Both the position numbers and the translations under genes were made by a program. Of a DNA stretch of 64,000 bases, positions 21,925 through 35,530 are shown piece by piece (position 1 is the stretch's first letter; the number at the start of each line of letters is the position of its first letter). The notes under the pieces are model-generated. The model was not told where the DNA came from. It worked only from the letters and a program-made list of their open reading frames with translations, and searched no databases. The stretch spans positions 2,418,001 through 2,482,000 of the forward strand of contig JBANDB010000011.1 of NCBI GenBank assembly GCA_037576215.1, in the 5' to 3' direction. The DNA comes from Armillaria gallica. Taxonomy: Eukaryota > Basidiomycota > Agaricomycetes > Agaricales > Physalacriaceae.

Positions 21925-22935
21925 TCAGCGACTGTCAGCGTCAAAGACCATATGGTTTCCATCCCTGTTCATCTGGATGTGGTCTCCAGTGGCGGTGGGG
22001 ACGTAGGCAGCTTCTGGCAACCCCGACTCATCTAATCCTTCCGCAGCTTCAATGATCTCGTAAAGCTTGGAGGCTACCTCGGGTGGAGGCACACGGCCAC
22101 CGAGAATGTCCCGGGCAGGCACCGGTGAGCCATAGAATTCACGGTTAGCATCTTTGCGCTCAATGAGGACAGTTCCCTCCAGTGACAGCCCCGCAAATAG
22201 ACCTAAGCGCCCTGTAAGCCACGGAACCCAAGATAAACATACCAATACACGTACCCTTCGACTTGGAATACGAAAACATAGGCGCCGGGTGCGCCAGCGT
22301 CGCTTGAACACTTCCTCCCGTTCCGATGGGACCCGCAGCAGCGCTGATGTTTCCACCGATGGTCACGTTGCCCCCGATTGAGAACGCCCGGACGGCGTCT
22401 TCGCTGTTGAGCACGACGACGAAATCGGTGATGTCGGCGCCTATCTGGAGACCCCAGCCCAGGCCCCCGGTTGCGATGCACGAGGGTGCGGACCATGAGC
22501 CATCTGGGAGACGCGCGATGACGAGGCCTGAGCCGGCTTTCCCTGAGAAGACGAAGCCTGCCTTGAGGACTTGGAAGATCGCGAGTCCTATAATAGTGCA
22601 AGATAAAAGGAGAATCCTTTGTAGATAGATGATGTGAATACGCACCTCGTGCACCGTGCAGAACAGCCTTTGGAATCGAGTTCAGCGCCGATTCTGGTCG
22701 TTCGGGATCAGCTAATGCCAAGACCAAGTCAATATGGGCGCAGTAAATATCGAATACGACGCACCCAAAAACTGTCAAGAATTTTTGCTGCTTTCTCTGC
22801 TTCTCCAGGGAGACTGAACCCATGTACGAAGTCCCTTGACCCGCTGGCTACCTTTGTTGAACTAGCTTGCACAAAGGCCGTCGCTTGGATGCCAGCCTTC
22901 TGCGCTCCCTTCTTGAATTTATCTAGCATAGACAT
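21925..22935 (-). CDS. SYLF-domain (Ysc84/SH3YL1-like) protein
   Basis: Four exons on the minus strand. The start is the ATG at 22935 (M-S-M-L-D-K-F-K-K-G). The SYLF core is clear: S-A-L-N-S-I-P-K-A-V-L, G-L-A-I-F-Q-V-L-K-A-G-F, G-S-G-L-V-I-A-R-L-P-D-G-S-W-S-A-P-S, and a C-terminal G-L-F-A-G-L-S-L-E-G. Introns 2 and 3 have clean GT-AG borders after H-G-A-R and S-K-S-K. The donor of intron 1, near 22770-22780, is uncertain because the obvious GTGCGT would shift the frame. SYLF proteins bind phosphoinositides and, in yeast, act with the actin endocytosis machinery. This one has no SH3 domain, only a ~70-residue tail. The stop is at 21925-21927. Confidence 0.88.
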
Positions 22936-23425
22936 TGTAGTGTAGAACAAAAAAGGTGGAAGAGAAGAATATTAGTGAATAGTCGTAGACGTCAGGAGAG
23001 CTGTTGAACGTTGATGTAGAGAGGAAGTAAGCTGTCGTACGTCATCACTTTGTGCCGGCACATCGGTCCGACCACCACTTTGCCACAACTTCAGATTTGA
23101 CAAGCCAAGATTACCGTATTACGCCGGTAGCCTGAGGGTTTCACGTTCAGAGGTAACGGAGGTAGCTATTGACAGTGCACTTCAACTCATGCACTAGTAG
23201 AGAACGCTGTTATAATTTCCATTACTTCTTAAAGAGCCGTCGAGGTCGGTAGGAGTCGATGGTCAATCAATCCAGTGATTCCAGTCTTCCAGTCTTTATT
23301 TGGCCTTTCTTTCCGCTAGGCACTGTCAGGAAACAAATATTTCAATTGCTCAATAATTACGTTGTCCTACAGGTACGCCTACGCAAATTTGAAAAACAGT
23401 ATCATCCAGCACAATATTCAAGTTA
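22936..23425. other. intergenic gap, no gene seen
   Basis: This stretch separates the SYLF gene (5' end) from the glucoamylase 3' end. I see no conserved coding sequence. An open frame on the plus strand reaching 23597 is antisense to the last glucoamylase exons. Confidence 0.5.
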
Positions 23426-25564
<2,139 letters not shown>

Positions 25565-25607
25565 ATTGGCGGTCATGTCGTGGAAGTCGCTGTCAAAGGT
25601 GCCAATG

Positions 25608-25619
25608 CTATATTTATCG
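25608..25619 (-). promoter_or_regulatory. TATA-like box of the glucoamylase gene
   Basis: On the minus strand the sequence reads CGATAAATATAGC, about 45-55 bases before the ATG, a usual distance for a fungal TATA element. Confidence 0.45.
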
Positions 25620-25948
25620 CCATACCAGGCTGACTTTACGATCAAAAGTATCCCCGAGAAGTACAGGAAAGCTATCGCTACCGAGAGAAACAGAGTCAGG
25701 TGAGCGAGGCGAGCGTATGGTCGTCGTCGTGTTGGTGATGGGGTATGATGGACCATCGTAACTGGGTCCAAGTCACATGTGCACCTTTGCACAGTAAACT
25801 TGCGTCTTTATCAACTGAATTTGGTGGAACTTTCTCGACGTGTTGGCAGGTTGCCATGGATGCAAGAAGGAGAAGCCTCAGAGATATTCGACTCCGAAAG
25901 CAACTCAGCGAGTGACGTCATCAAATAGCAAAGTAGAATAATTTTAGT

Positions 25949-27522
25949 CTAAGAACTACTATTAGACGGTACTGGCTCCGTCGTCTTCGCGGGGCTCTCT
26001 ACAGCTACATCTGCAGGAGCAACGGTATCCTGATCAGCGACAGCAGTCTCTACAACCTCTGAAGGAGCGGGTGTGATTTCCAACGCCTGCTCCAAGCTAC
26101 TAGCATCAACCGGTGAGGTCTCCTGGGCCACAACATTAGCAATATTGTCCGCAGGATCGGCTCTCTCTGCCTTCCAGTCGACCTCTTCATTTCTGATGCC
26201 ATTTGGCTCAGCAATAATAGCCGATTTCAGGGGCACCTGGAGGTCGTTCTTGGAAAACGACACCGGAAGACCCTTATAACCAATAAGAGTATGACGCCCA
26301 GCTGCAAGGTCGCTGATAGCTTTAAGCGCATCAAAGAGAGAGCTGAAAGTAATGAGCGCTATTCCCCTGCAAACAGGTTAAGCGTCACCGACGTCGATGA
26401 AATGTATCATGCGTACTGTTTTGAATAAATTTGGGTGACGCGCCCCAGCAAGTTGAAGTCCTCCATTAATTTGTCCCTGGGAATTTCATCCTTCTCCGTG
26501 TACAAACGAATGGTTCTGGAGGCACCACAGTGGATTGCCTGGTACAGAAATGGATTTACGGGTCTGGTTGGCTGCAGCTCCACCGTCAGTCCATATGGGT
26601 TCGTGTTCGCAGCCCGGAAAGAGTCGTAAAATAGTTTTGCTTGGGAAGGTAAGGTAAAGTCAATGACCTAAGAAAAATAGTGTTAGTAGATAGAAGCAGA
26701 AAACATGAGCCTTTCTTGCCGCTTTGCCAATCTTGGGACCGCTGCGCGAAAATTTGATTATCTTCTCTCCGTGGCCGACTGATGCAATCGTATCGAGTAC
26801 GTGGTTTGTCAAGACAGGCGTGGAAAGAGTAGAGCTGAGTCCCGACAGCAGGACGCGTCTCATGACGTCGGGCTTATTCGAAGCTTCAAAGTCACGCCGG
26901 TACTTGACAGTATGCCTATTTTTCAGTCCTGACATAGCCTATACAACAAAATGTCAGTGTGGACAGTTCCGTCGAATTTTATGATTGACAATACCTTACG
27001 AGCGTGTTCAGAGGACAAAAATGTGATAACGAGATACGTGGAATCGTCCTTTTGTTTCCCAAAACGTACACCCTCTAATGGTCCGTACTGAAGGGCCAAC
27101 TCCCTCCACTCTTCCAAGGACTTGTCCTGCACGGACTCGCCGAAGACAAAGATCGCGCGCGTAGTGTGCGCAATGCCCAGATGAGCAACAGAACTGGCCG
27201 AAAGCATGTCCTGGGGAGATTTGTTGAATCTGAGAGAGGAGTCCCAGCCTAGGACTGACAATGTCCCACCAGTACGATTCAAAACTCGCGAGGCTTGGTT
27301 GGGCGACCAGAAGTTCACATACATGTCGTCCTTTCCGAGGCTGATTCGGTGTATGGGTTCTTCGCCGATGGCACCTACTACAGCCGTTGGGTCGTAGTCC
27401 TCTTGGAGGTCATAAATGTAAAGGGAACGAGTGAACGGTGAACGTGAGCCTGAGGACTGCGCCTGTGGTGAGCGGGATTCGGCATCCCTGGTAGCTCGTG
27501 CTCCTCGGGAAGCGGTAGACAA
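25949..27522 (-). CDS. RNA-binding protein with multiple RRM-like domains
   Basis: Four exons: to 26995, 26938-26705, 26667-26418, 26366-25949. The first exon is open from at least 27522, but that codon is TTG and I found no convincing upstream ATG, so the start is unresolved. Four RRM-like units can be read: R-S-L-Y-I-Y-D-L; R-A-I-F-V-F-G with Y-L-V-I-T-F; R-R-V-L-L-S-G-L; and R-T-I-R-L-Y-T with G-I-A-L-I-T-F. The RNP motifs are degenerate. The tail (about 26160-25950) is Ala/Val/Pro/Glu-rich and probably disordered. Intron 2 would be only 37 nt. A role in mRNA binding is inferred from the domains; the specific orthologue is not recognised. Confidence 0.75.
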
Positions 27523-27909
27523 TGCTCGATAGGAGACGAAAAGGCCTATTCAAGCATCGCCTCTGTATAGAATGGAGCATAACCCGCGCGCTTGTCTGAG
27601 AAATAGGAAAGAAGATTGAATAAATTTTTTTGATTCCTCTGAACCGTCCCGATATGGTATGTCGCATAAATTCGCGCAGAAATGTACAAACAGGGACAGT
27701 AGAGGCATGGTGACATTCTACAGTAGACCACCCGTTGCGCGCCCTATATCCATGATATAAGGACCCAAGCAGTGCCAATAATAAAGCCCCAGATACGCAG
27801 TATTTACGCAGGACTGAGAGACATCGAGTGATGAACCACGTGGAATATCCGTCACTTGCGGAATGCAGAGCAATCTAGGCGATCCTCAGACTTGACGACC
27901 ACCACCACC
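27523..27909. other. divergent intergenic region
   Basis: This region lies between the RRM gene (minus) and the RING gene (plus). It may hold the unresolved first exon of the RRM gene. No other feature was seen. Confidence 0.4.
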
Positions 27910-29387
27910 ATGCGCAGATTGCTCTGCCCCATTCTCGTACTTTCTCTCGTCTCCAGCGTTCGTCCACGGCACATATTCTCGTTTGGATCTCGGACGGAGA
28001 AGAGCTGGTGGGGCTGGGCATGGGGAGCTGAAAGCACTGTCTCTGTCGTAGATCGATCCCCTGTTATTTCCTTCTCTTCACGGCCAGGTACTCTCTTCAT
28101 CTCAAGGTCAGGTATACCGTGCTAACCATGTCCTGTAGCTGCATTTGGAGCAGAAATCACAGGCCCAATTTTGGGCTATGTGATCCCAGTTAACACCTTC
28201 ACGACACCATGCTCACCGGACCACTCTGCATCTGACCTTCTTCCCAACACCGGATGTCCTCGATTGTGCTTGAGCGGGCCGTATGAGCCAGACCCGTCTG
28301 AGACGTGGATAGCTCTTGTACAACGAGGTAAATGCGAGTTTGTGAACAAAGTGCGAGAAGCGCAGCGGCTGGGAGCACGAGCTGTCGTTGTCGGAGGAGA
28401 GAACCCGAATATCTCAGGGCTCCCTGACACCCTCGTGAACATGTACAGTCCTGGTGCGTTTGTCGCTCTCCGATGAAGTGACAATCGATGACCCGTTGGC
28501 AGAGGACGCTTCTGATGTCAAGATTGCTGCCACTTACATCAAGCACTCTGACTACGTACAACTCTCAGCTCTCATCGCAGCCTCGAACACTTCACATTCT
28601 GGCCTCCGCACGCTGTCTCTGCTTATTACCGCGGACTACTCCACTTGGGAGTGGTATTCGTACGTCGTATCACTTTGTTTAACGGCATTCTCTCATTCTC
28701 CTTCAGTCCTATTGTCACCTTTATTGTTATCCTTTTGCTTCCCTCAGCTCTTACGTTCATGACTCTTCTCATTCATCGCATTCGAGCCGCACGAGCTGCC
28801 CAGCGCGATCGTGCTCCCGAAGATATTGTCCGGAACTTGCCATGGCAAGTCTGGACGGGGGCGGGCTGGGAGAAGCACGAGGGCGGCGAAGGCTTGCACC
28901 CTGCCCAACCACCGAAATCTACGATTGACCTTGAACGTGGAGTTGTAGAATCAGCTGAGCAGCACGAGACATCAACAGAGCGACCATCTACATCAAGACC
29001 GCCAAAACCCGAAGTCACGCATCCATGGTTCGAGAATCAGCAAGAGTGTGCCATCTGTCTTTCAGAGTTTGCCAAGGGTGACAAGGTTAGGGTACTGCCA
29101 TGTCATCACATATTTCATCTGGACGAAGTGGATGAATGGTTGATTCAGCGGAAAAAGCTCGTATGTGCTCACTTTTACGTTTGGGCTATCCATTTTCTCA
29201 TGTCCATCAGTGTCCGGTGTGCAAGGCAGATGTCACTCAGCCACCACATCTGGCGACGCGGACCGTTTTGACAGAAGAATCACGAACGCCCACTGCACCA
29301 TCACATTCACGACCTACGTCCCCTGAAACTGCAACGGAACGAACGCCTCTACTTACGACTGATACCAATACTAACGATACTCACTAA
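27910..29387 (+). CDS. PA-TM-RING E3 ubiquitin ligase (RING-H2)
   Basis: Exons: 27910-28087, 28139-28453, 28503-28659, 28707-29160, 29211-29387; all junctions are in phase. The ATG at 27910 opens a signal peptide ([14 protein letters not shown]). A protease-associated domain follows ([12 protein letters not shown], then A-V-V-V-G-G). One transmembrane helix ([15 protein letters not shown]) precedes a cytosolic RING-H2: C-A-I-C-L, then L-P-C-H-H-I-F-H and C-P-V-C. The order PA, TM, RING is that of the RNF13/GRAIL family of endomembrane E3 ligases, which ubiquitinate membrane cargo. The tail is Ser/Thr/Pro-rich. No defects are seen. Confidence 0.9.
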
Positions 29388-29691
29388 TGGGGATTTCTGA
29401 CTCACAATGACCGCTTCGATTGTAGTATATGTATTATCTTATATAAACTCTAACCTACTCATCGTTTGTAATATGGTGGATATCGATCTGGGTAAGGAGG
29501 CAGCGGTGAACTTGGGAACGGAACAGCGTCAAGACAAGCAATCAGCGCCGCCCATTTAGAATGCTGCCGTGGTCCATCTCATCTGAAATAGGATGTCGCG
29601 CGCAAAAGAGTGGGTATAGAAAGACAGGTAAGTATCGACCAACAGTGGTAGCAATGGGTAAAGCACTTTCAGTGGATGTAGAACGGTATGT
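29388..29691. other. convergent intergenic region
   Basis: The 3' ends of the RING gene and the kinase gene face each other. Nothing else is recognised. Confidence 0.5.
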
Positions 29692-31025
29692 TTACGGAAT
29701 TGGGACCGGTGGATCGTGGTGAATGCGATGTTGTATTCGCCGACGCCAATGTGCAAAGCTCAGTTCCACTGACTCGATAAAGTCTTCGTCTTTATTGACC
29801 AACCGGGCCTTGAGCTTGCGTTCCGGTAGCGACCGTCGAATTATTTCGAATCGCTGAACAACGTCGTCAATGCAGGGCCGCTTTAGTGGATTTGGGCAAC
29901 ACATTTCGTCCACTAATGGTCTGATGAACTCGAGACCTAACTTTGCCTTGACTGGTGAATCCGAGCCCTGCGGTCATGGTTAGCCCTGCTCTTCCGCAAA
30001 GGGAACGGATAAGCTCACCTCGAAGAAGTGTTCTCTGATAAAATTACCCAGATAGTATATATCTGTTAGAAAAGGGTCATAGAGAGTTCCTGGGTGCTCT
30101 TTGAACTCGGGTACAGTCTTGTCGGCTCCGCGAATAGGGACGGCGAGGCGTTTTTCGGAATCATTGAACCGGATCGACAAGCCAAAGTCAATGAGGAAGT
30201 ATCGTGGCGAAGAGCTGGTCCGAGAGACGAACCGTGCTTTGTCCTTGAAGTCTGGTGTTCTGGATTGGCACGCAGGGTGATAGCCGTCTGGGAACATCGA
30301 TCCGTCCATAAGTATGTTCAAAACACCCACGTCTCTAGACGAATGAGTAAGACAATTAGCTGGGGGGTAAAAGGAAAAGGCGCCGCGGACATGCCGGTGA
30401 GCAATGTTTTGATGGTGCAGAAATTGAAGTCCCTAGTGTGCTTACAATGTCAGCTGTTGACATGCGGCACGCGCGACCCTCAGCATACCTCGAAGATTTG
30501 ACGGAGGAATTCGACGACTTCACCAATGGTATCGAACGGAGGATCGTCGAAGCGCCGAAGCAAAGGCATGACGAGAATCTTCACTTCCTCGTCCCCAGGG
30601 AGTGTAAGAACCTCAATGAGAGCATTCGAGTGGTTCTTCGCATCGGACACGGAGCTGAGGTATTTCACCACTTCTTCCTCGTGAGGGTGCTGCGACACGA
30701 GGATCCGTTTGAGCACCACCGGCTTCTCATCCGAAATACGCTTCGCGTCCATCACTGACGGGTGCTAGAAGAGAGAAAGAATATGTGAATATCCATGCCA
30801 ATCGATAATTAAGACGTACATGCGCCTTTATCGAGTCTTCAAATTCCCACCAGAACAGCGAAGTCTTGCGCTGCTTCCATGCTGGGATCCATCCGGGGCG
30901 ATAGCGCCGGCGCAGCTGGTACCCGCGGCTTTGCAGCCATGGCTGGATGTCTCGCCAAAAAATCTCGGAAGAATCGAGCTGTTCTGGCGGCGCCGGCGGG
31001 GACTCAGGAGGTTTTTGACGGTGGG
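29692..31025 (-). CDS. protein kinase-like protein (Agaricomycete-type), 5' end unresolved
   Basis: Exons: about 31025-30820, 30764-30489, 30432-30395, 30334-30019, 29967-29692. The N-terminal exon reads W-R-D-I-Q-P-W-L and R-Y-R-P-G-W-I-P-A-W-K, typical of an expanded mushroom kinase family. The kinase core has P-V-V-L-K (lysine), the H-R-D-V-G-V-L-N-I-L-M-D catalytic loop and L-I-D-F-G-L-S. The HRD motif is split by an intron that only fits as GC-AG (donor 30393-30394). The glycine loop is poorly conserved, as in other members. Upstream of the first exon a stop is met before any in-frame ATG, so the start is missing, or a base is lost there. Substrate unknown. Confidence 0.75.
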
Positions 31026-31077
31026 CATCGTTAACTGGGCGTGCCTGGCTCGATCATGCCGAAGTCGACAAATTTAA

Positions 31078-31842
31078 AGTTTTTTCTCAGTGGTGATAAA
31101 GTCAACAGCCTCACCCTGTCCACGTCAATAAATTTCTGACTCGGAAAACACGTTGTGTCCAGCTATACGAGTCATTACCGTGGTATGCTCCCTCCATCGG
31201 TGCACTGTGTACTAACTTGGTATGCGTTTCCTAGACAGCAACGCAATATTAAACTGAAAGCCTTGCAAATATCACGCTTTGATTCACCATCGGGGAAAGT
31301 AGACGGCGGCACTTGCCATTTGCAGTGGCAGCTCCCCGATTTGTGGCAAACAATAAGACAGGTACAGGCCGTGTGCTCGTCATTAGAGCATAGTAACAAT
31401 AAGTGCGGGATACCATCAGCCGGGACCAGTCCATCTGCTGGGTCTTTATTGTCTTTCTCGTCCTTCTTGTCACGGATGCCTTGTTAAATTCCCGCTCATG
31501 CTCCAGGTTTCCTCGTGCTGGGAAACTTTGTATCCAGAACGGGGGTGCGGAAACGAATTGTACAGTCAATATTAACTGTGGACGTCAGCCTGGATAGCAG
31601 TCTCTCATTGTTCTCTTGTTCACGTTCGCTGAGACAATCCTTCCCGATTTGATCTCTGTCTATGATATATTTCAGCAAGCGTTGGGCCGGATATTAGAGT
31701 TGGGCGCCGGAGGGTTCGATGATCCTTTTCCCCTTATTATTTAAGGAGAATAATAACCGGCTGGCTCAAGCTTTCCCTTTCGCCCTCCACGCAGTCCTAC
31801 GACCTACTGCATAACCTCTGCGATATCCGCCCTCACTCAAAG
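31078..31842. other. 765-bp region without a recognised gene
   Basis: The open frames here are short and show no family resemblance. The last ~100 bases contain CT-rich stretches and probably serve as the promoter and leader of the CCCH gene. Confidence 0.45.
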
Positions 31843-33437
31843 ATGCTGCCCATAACAGAAAAGGTAAAGAAACCACCACCACTCAAGAAAAGACATAGTA
31901 CGTGCTCAGTTTCATCGACCTGGCGAATGTTTTTCTGAGTCATTTTTCCCTCTGTGCTTTGCAGCAAAACCCTGCAAGTTCTTCCAAATCGCACAATGTC
32001 CCAAGTCCGCCGAGGAATGCAACTTTGCTCACGTCATCGGACCTACACCAGTGAATCGAAGCACCAAGGCGTGTCGTTACTTCCTATCGGGGAGCTGTTC
32101 CAACGGGCTGTGGTGTCGATTTGTTCACCCCGTGGACCCTGGTACGCGTCAAGTTTCACTGATGACACTAGTCGCTAAAAGTCCAACTAGATCTCCCTTC
32201 TATGAGCGACAAACTAGCAGATATCAAAAGAAATGACGTTCGCTACCCGTATAAACGTGAATTTTTCCTGTCAGGACTTAAATTCTGTCGCTGAGTCTTT
32301 GCAGAATTCCTTGAAAACCAGTCAGCAGCGGGGGAGCCGCCACTTCATTACCCGTGCTACGTAGCTTCTCCGCCCTTCCCCGGAGTCTATGGCGGAGGGC
32401 CGCCACTATGGTCGCCGCCTCTTCCACATCATCCAGATCAGTGCTATGCTCTCCCTCTGCCGACCTCGCCGATCAGCTCGCCTTCCGATGAGACCGCGTC
32501 TGTGGAGAAAGATCGCGACGGTCGTGACTATACGAACCCCATTATTGTTCCCGCCCATGGCCAAACCACGATCGTTTCTCCTTGCTTTGTTCCTAGCGCG
32601 TTTAGTTCAAGCCATGCTGCCTCCCCCTGCCAGACCTCTCAGACGTGTTCTATGGCGTCATTGAAATATAAAAGTACGCGTTTTGATGACTTGATTTCGT
32701 AAGGACTCCGAACTCAATATTGATCGTTTCAGCCAAACTTTGTCGATACTACAAAGCGGACCGGAGGTGTCCGAACGGTGATTCCTGCCGGTTGTGAGTG
32801 TCTAATTAAAACCACGGCTGTATATCTGAATGACTGCATAGCATCCATGAACAAATCGGAGAAAAGAAACCAACAGAACGGCCGCTGTTGAATAATGACC
32901 TGCCCCCCAAACCCACGTCATTGAAGGAAGAAAACATGAAAAGAGGATACTTCCCCGTCTCATGGCGCGTGATTGGCGGCGGTGTCCTCATGGGAACGAG
33001 CCCCAGTATGTCAAATATCTCTCGCGCCTTGATCGCCCCTTCTCCGTAGGCTGACCCTCGCTTAGATCATTCGCGGTCAAATACTCATGGGTCTACAACT
33101 GTTACCCTAGCCTACGAGAATGCAAGCGACGTCGACTCGGACAAAACGTCCGATGTCGATGTCGACGAGGCGCGTGAAGACCTAGACCCGGAACCTCTAC
33201 GGCCCGTGCCGCTTTCGCTCGATCTGAAGGTGAGGTTTCCAGAATGGGATTCCGATTTGTCGGACAGGGAGAGGGAGAGGGAATCACCTACAAAGATCAC
33301 CCCACGGATTCGAGCCATCTCTATTCCTGCCACACCTACGATGGCTCATATACAGACTGTAAGTGTATTCGATGCTGCGGGGTTGGCTCATTCTGACGAC
33401 ATAATTCGATCTACAGCATTTTTCTGCCGAGTCATGA
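31843..33437 (+). CDS. CCCH-type zinc-finger protein (three fingers)
   Basis: Exons: 31843-31897, 31965-32141, 32305-32673, 32733-32793, 32842-33005, 33066-33358, 33417-33437; all phases agree. Finger 1 is C-x7-C-x6-C-x3-H (C-K-F-F-Q-I-A-Q-C). Finger 2 is C-x7-C-x5-C-x3-H (C-R-Y-F-L-S-G-S-C). Finger 3, after a Pro/Ser-rich linker, is C-x8-C-x5-C-x3-H (C-R-Y-Y-K-A-D-R-R-C). The C-terminal part is acidic/Ser-rich with an R-E-R-E-R-E run. CCCH fingers of this type usually bind RNA; the target is unknown. The last coding exon is only seven codons including the stop. Confidence 0.85.
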
Positions 33438-33888
33438 TGGATGACTGTATTCTCCGAACTCAGCCCATGCATTTTTTTCGATCTTCTCACGGAACCTATT
33501 TTGTTTTTCGATCTTCAAAACGTTGTACTACCACCTCGCTACCTACAACCCCGTGTATTGTAATTAGTAAAATAGATCAGCTTATCTTTGTCAAGGAATA
33601 TAGGGGCCATTCTGATAAGATTCTGGGCCCGGTTATCTCCCTACATCGTTATCAGATAAGACTAGATCGACCTGTGGCGCTGCACTAAGTCTTCTAATTA
33701 CTCCTTCAGTCCGAATCAGAACTCCTTTCCGGATCCGAATCAGCATCACTCAGAGGTTCCGGCGAAGATTGTCTTGATCCAGCTGTGTGGGCTACGAGTC
33801 GGGTTACATAAATACCACAGCGTTTCCAATCAATTCAGGCCGCAGTGCGTAACCTTTCTATCCCTTCTACCATCATCACTACCACCCC
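33438..33888. other. intergenic region upstream of heme oxygenase
   Basis: The stretch between the CCCH stop and the heme oxygenase start has no coding resemblance. GATAAG/CTTATC-type motifs cluster at about 33578-33660 (CTTATC, GATAAG, TTATC, GATAAG) and could be GATA-factor sites. Confidence 0.4.
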
Positions 33889-34977
33889 ATGCCGTCTATC
33901 ACAGACTACTCGCAGCCCCTTTCTGCCGTTCTCAAGGAGAGCACCAAGGAAGCCCACCAGAATGTTGAGCACAGTGAGGGAGCGGAGGCCCTGCTACGGG
34001 GCGAGCTCTCGAAGGAGGAGTATGCTCGTTTCTTGATGATGCTGTGGTACATCTACGAGTGAGTGGTATTCTCTCATTTCCGAAATAATCTGGACATGTC
34101 ATGTAGTGCGTTTGAGCGCGCTTTGGATCGCCACAGCACCCACCCAGTCCTGGAGCCCACGTACAACCCAGTCCTTCTCCAGCGTGCGCCCTCACTAGCC
34201 GCCGATATTTCATGCCTCCTTCAGGTCCCCGAGTCTTTGTGGAAGACGCACCGGATACATTCAGATCTCATGGCCAACACGCCAGCGGCTCTGACAGAAT
34301 ATGTGACTCGAATACAAGACTTGGCTAATTCAGCCGACCCAGTTCCCTTGTTGGCACATTCATATGTGCGGTATCTTGGCGATCTAAGCGGTGGCCAGAC
34401 TATTCGACACACTTTGGCTAAAGCTTACGCGCTGGAAGACGGCAAGGGCCTGTCTTTCTACTCTTTTAAGGAGCTACACTCCTCCAAGACAGCGTCTCTG
34501 GGGGAGATGAAACGTATCAAAGATTGGTTCAGAGGAGGCATGGACGCGGGTGCTGGCGACAACCAGGCTGTGAAAGGTAATGTAGCCGCTTCGGCAGTCC
34601 ATTCCCAGCTTGACATAATCCCCGTATTCTATAGAAATTGTCTCCGAAGAAGCCAAGACTGTATTCGTGCTCAACAATGGAATATTTTCTTCTATAGAGC
34701 CTGCCGCGAAGAAACCGGCTTCCACGGATCTTTTGACTGCTGTTAAACAAGGAACTTTGGGCGAACAATCATTCTCGCTGTCTGCCATCATGTCTGTGCT
34801 TGCGGCAGGTACGCTCAACGGCCCTTTCTTCAAGTCTTTTCCTCATCAGTCGTTTTCACAGTCTGCATAGGCCATTTCGTAATAGTCGCTGGTGGTTTCA
34901 TGGGGGAAGAAGGTTACGCCAAGTTCTTGGCTGTGGGGGACTGGATCACTTCACTCTGGCAGGTCAAGTCGCAGTAA
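33889..34977 (+). CDS. heme oxygenase
   Basis: Exons: 33889-34058, 34107-34576, 34635-34808, 34871-34977. The ATG at 33889 starts M-P-S-I-T-D-Y. The proximal heme-binding His lies in K-E-A-H near residue 23, and the distal helix signature is Y-L-G-D-L-S-G-G-Q. The spliced length is about 306 residues, longer than human HO-1 (288). The enzyme would open heme to biliverdin, CO and iron. The C-terminal segment (H-F-V-I-V-A-G-G-F) is only mildly hydrophobic, so membrane anchoring is unclear. No lesions are seen. Confidence 0.92.
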
Positions 34978-35114
34978 GTAGATTTCTGAGATCTGTTATC
35001 TAGTCACGATATGTATAACGACGCGCAAACTATGGGTACACCACTAGCAATCTTTTAATATTGAATTTAGCCCCGAATCCTTTACATGATATTATTCTGT
35101 ACGCATAAGCATAT

Positions 35115-35186
35115 AGCAGCATGGCGCAGTGGTAGCGCGCGGGGCCCATAACCCCGAGGTCACTTGATCGAAACAAGTTGCTGCTA
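35115..35186 (+). tRNA. initiator tRNA-Met (CAT)
   Basis: The 7-bp acceptor stem AGCAGCA/TGCTGCT is perfect with an A-T first pair. The D arm is GCGC-AGTGGTA-GCGC, the anticodon arm CGGGG-CCCATAA-CCCCG with CAT, and the T arm ACTTG-ATCGAAA-CAAGT. The A-T first pair, the GGG/CCC pairs in the anticodon stem and the ATCGAAA loop are hallmarks of eukaryotic initiator tRNA-Met. There is no intron. A T-run at about 35209-35213 can terminate RNA polymerase III. Confidence 0.96.
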
Positions 35187-35530
35187 TATCAAGGCAAAAG
35201 ATTCTTCCTTTTTATTTATTTATTTCGTAGACCTTTCGAGAACCAGTTTAAAGTTACCAGTGACCACGGTCCAATTGTTATCGTTTAAATTTCTATGTCC
35301 ATTTTCCAGAACTCAAGAGCCAAGGCCCTTAGGGTACTGCGATGGGTAGTGTTGAGCTTTGGCATGACCAAGCGGGTAGATGGAATGATTCCACAGTTAC
35401 GGTGGTTGATTCTCATTAACACTCTGAAAATCTAATGTTCACATCGTACAATGCTCAGTTTTAGTTTGAGGAAGCCTATTGGTATGATGCAAGAATTATG
35501 ATACTTTTCGTAAAGTTAGCTACGGTCCTA
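35187..35530. other. gap between tRNA and midasin 3' end
   Basis: No gene is seen beyond the polymerase III T-run. Confidence 0.4.
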
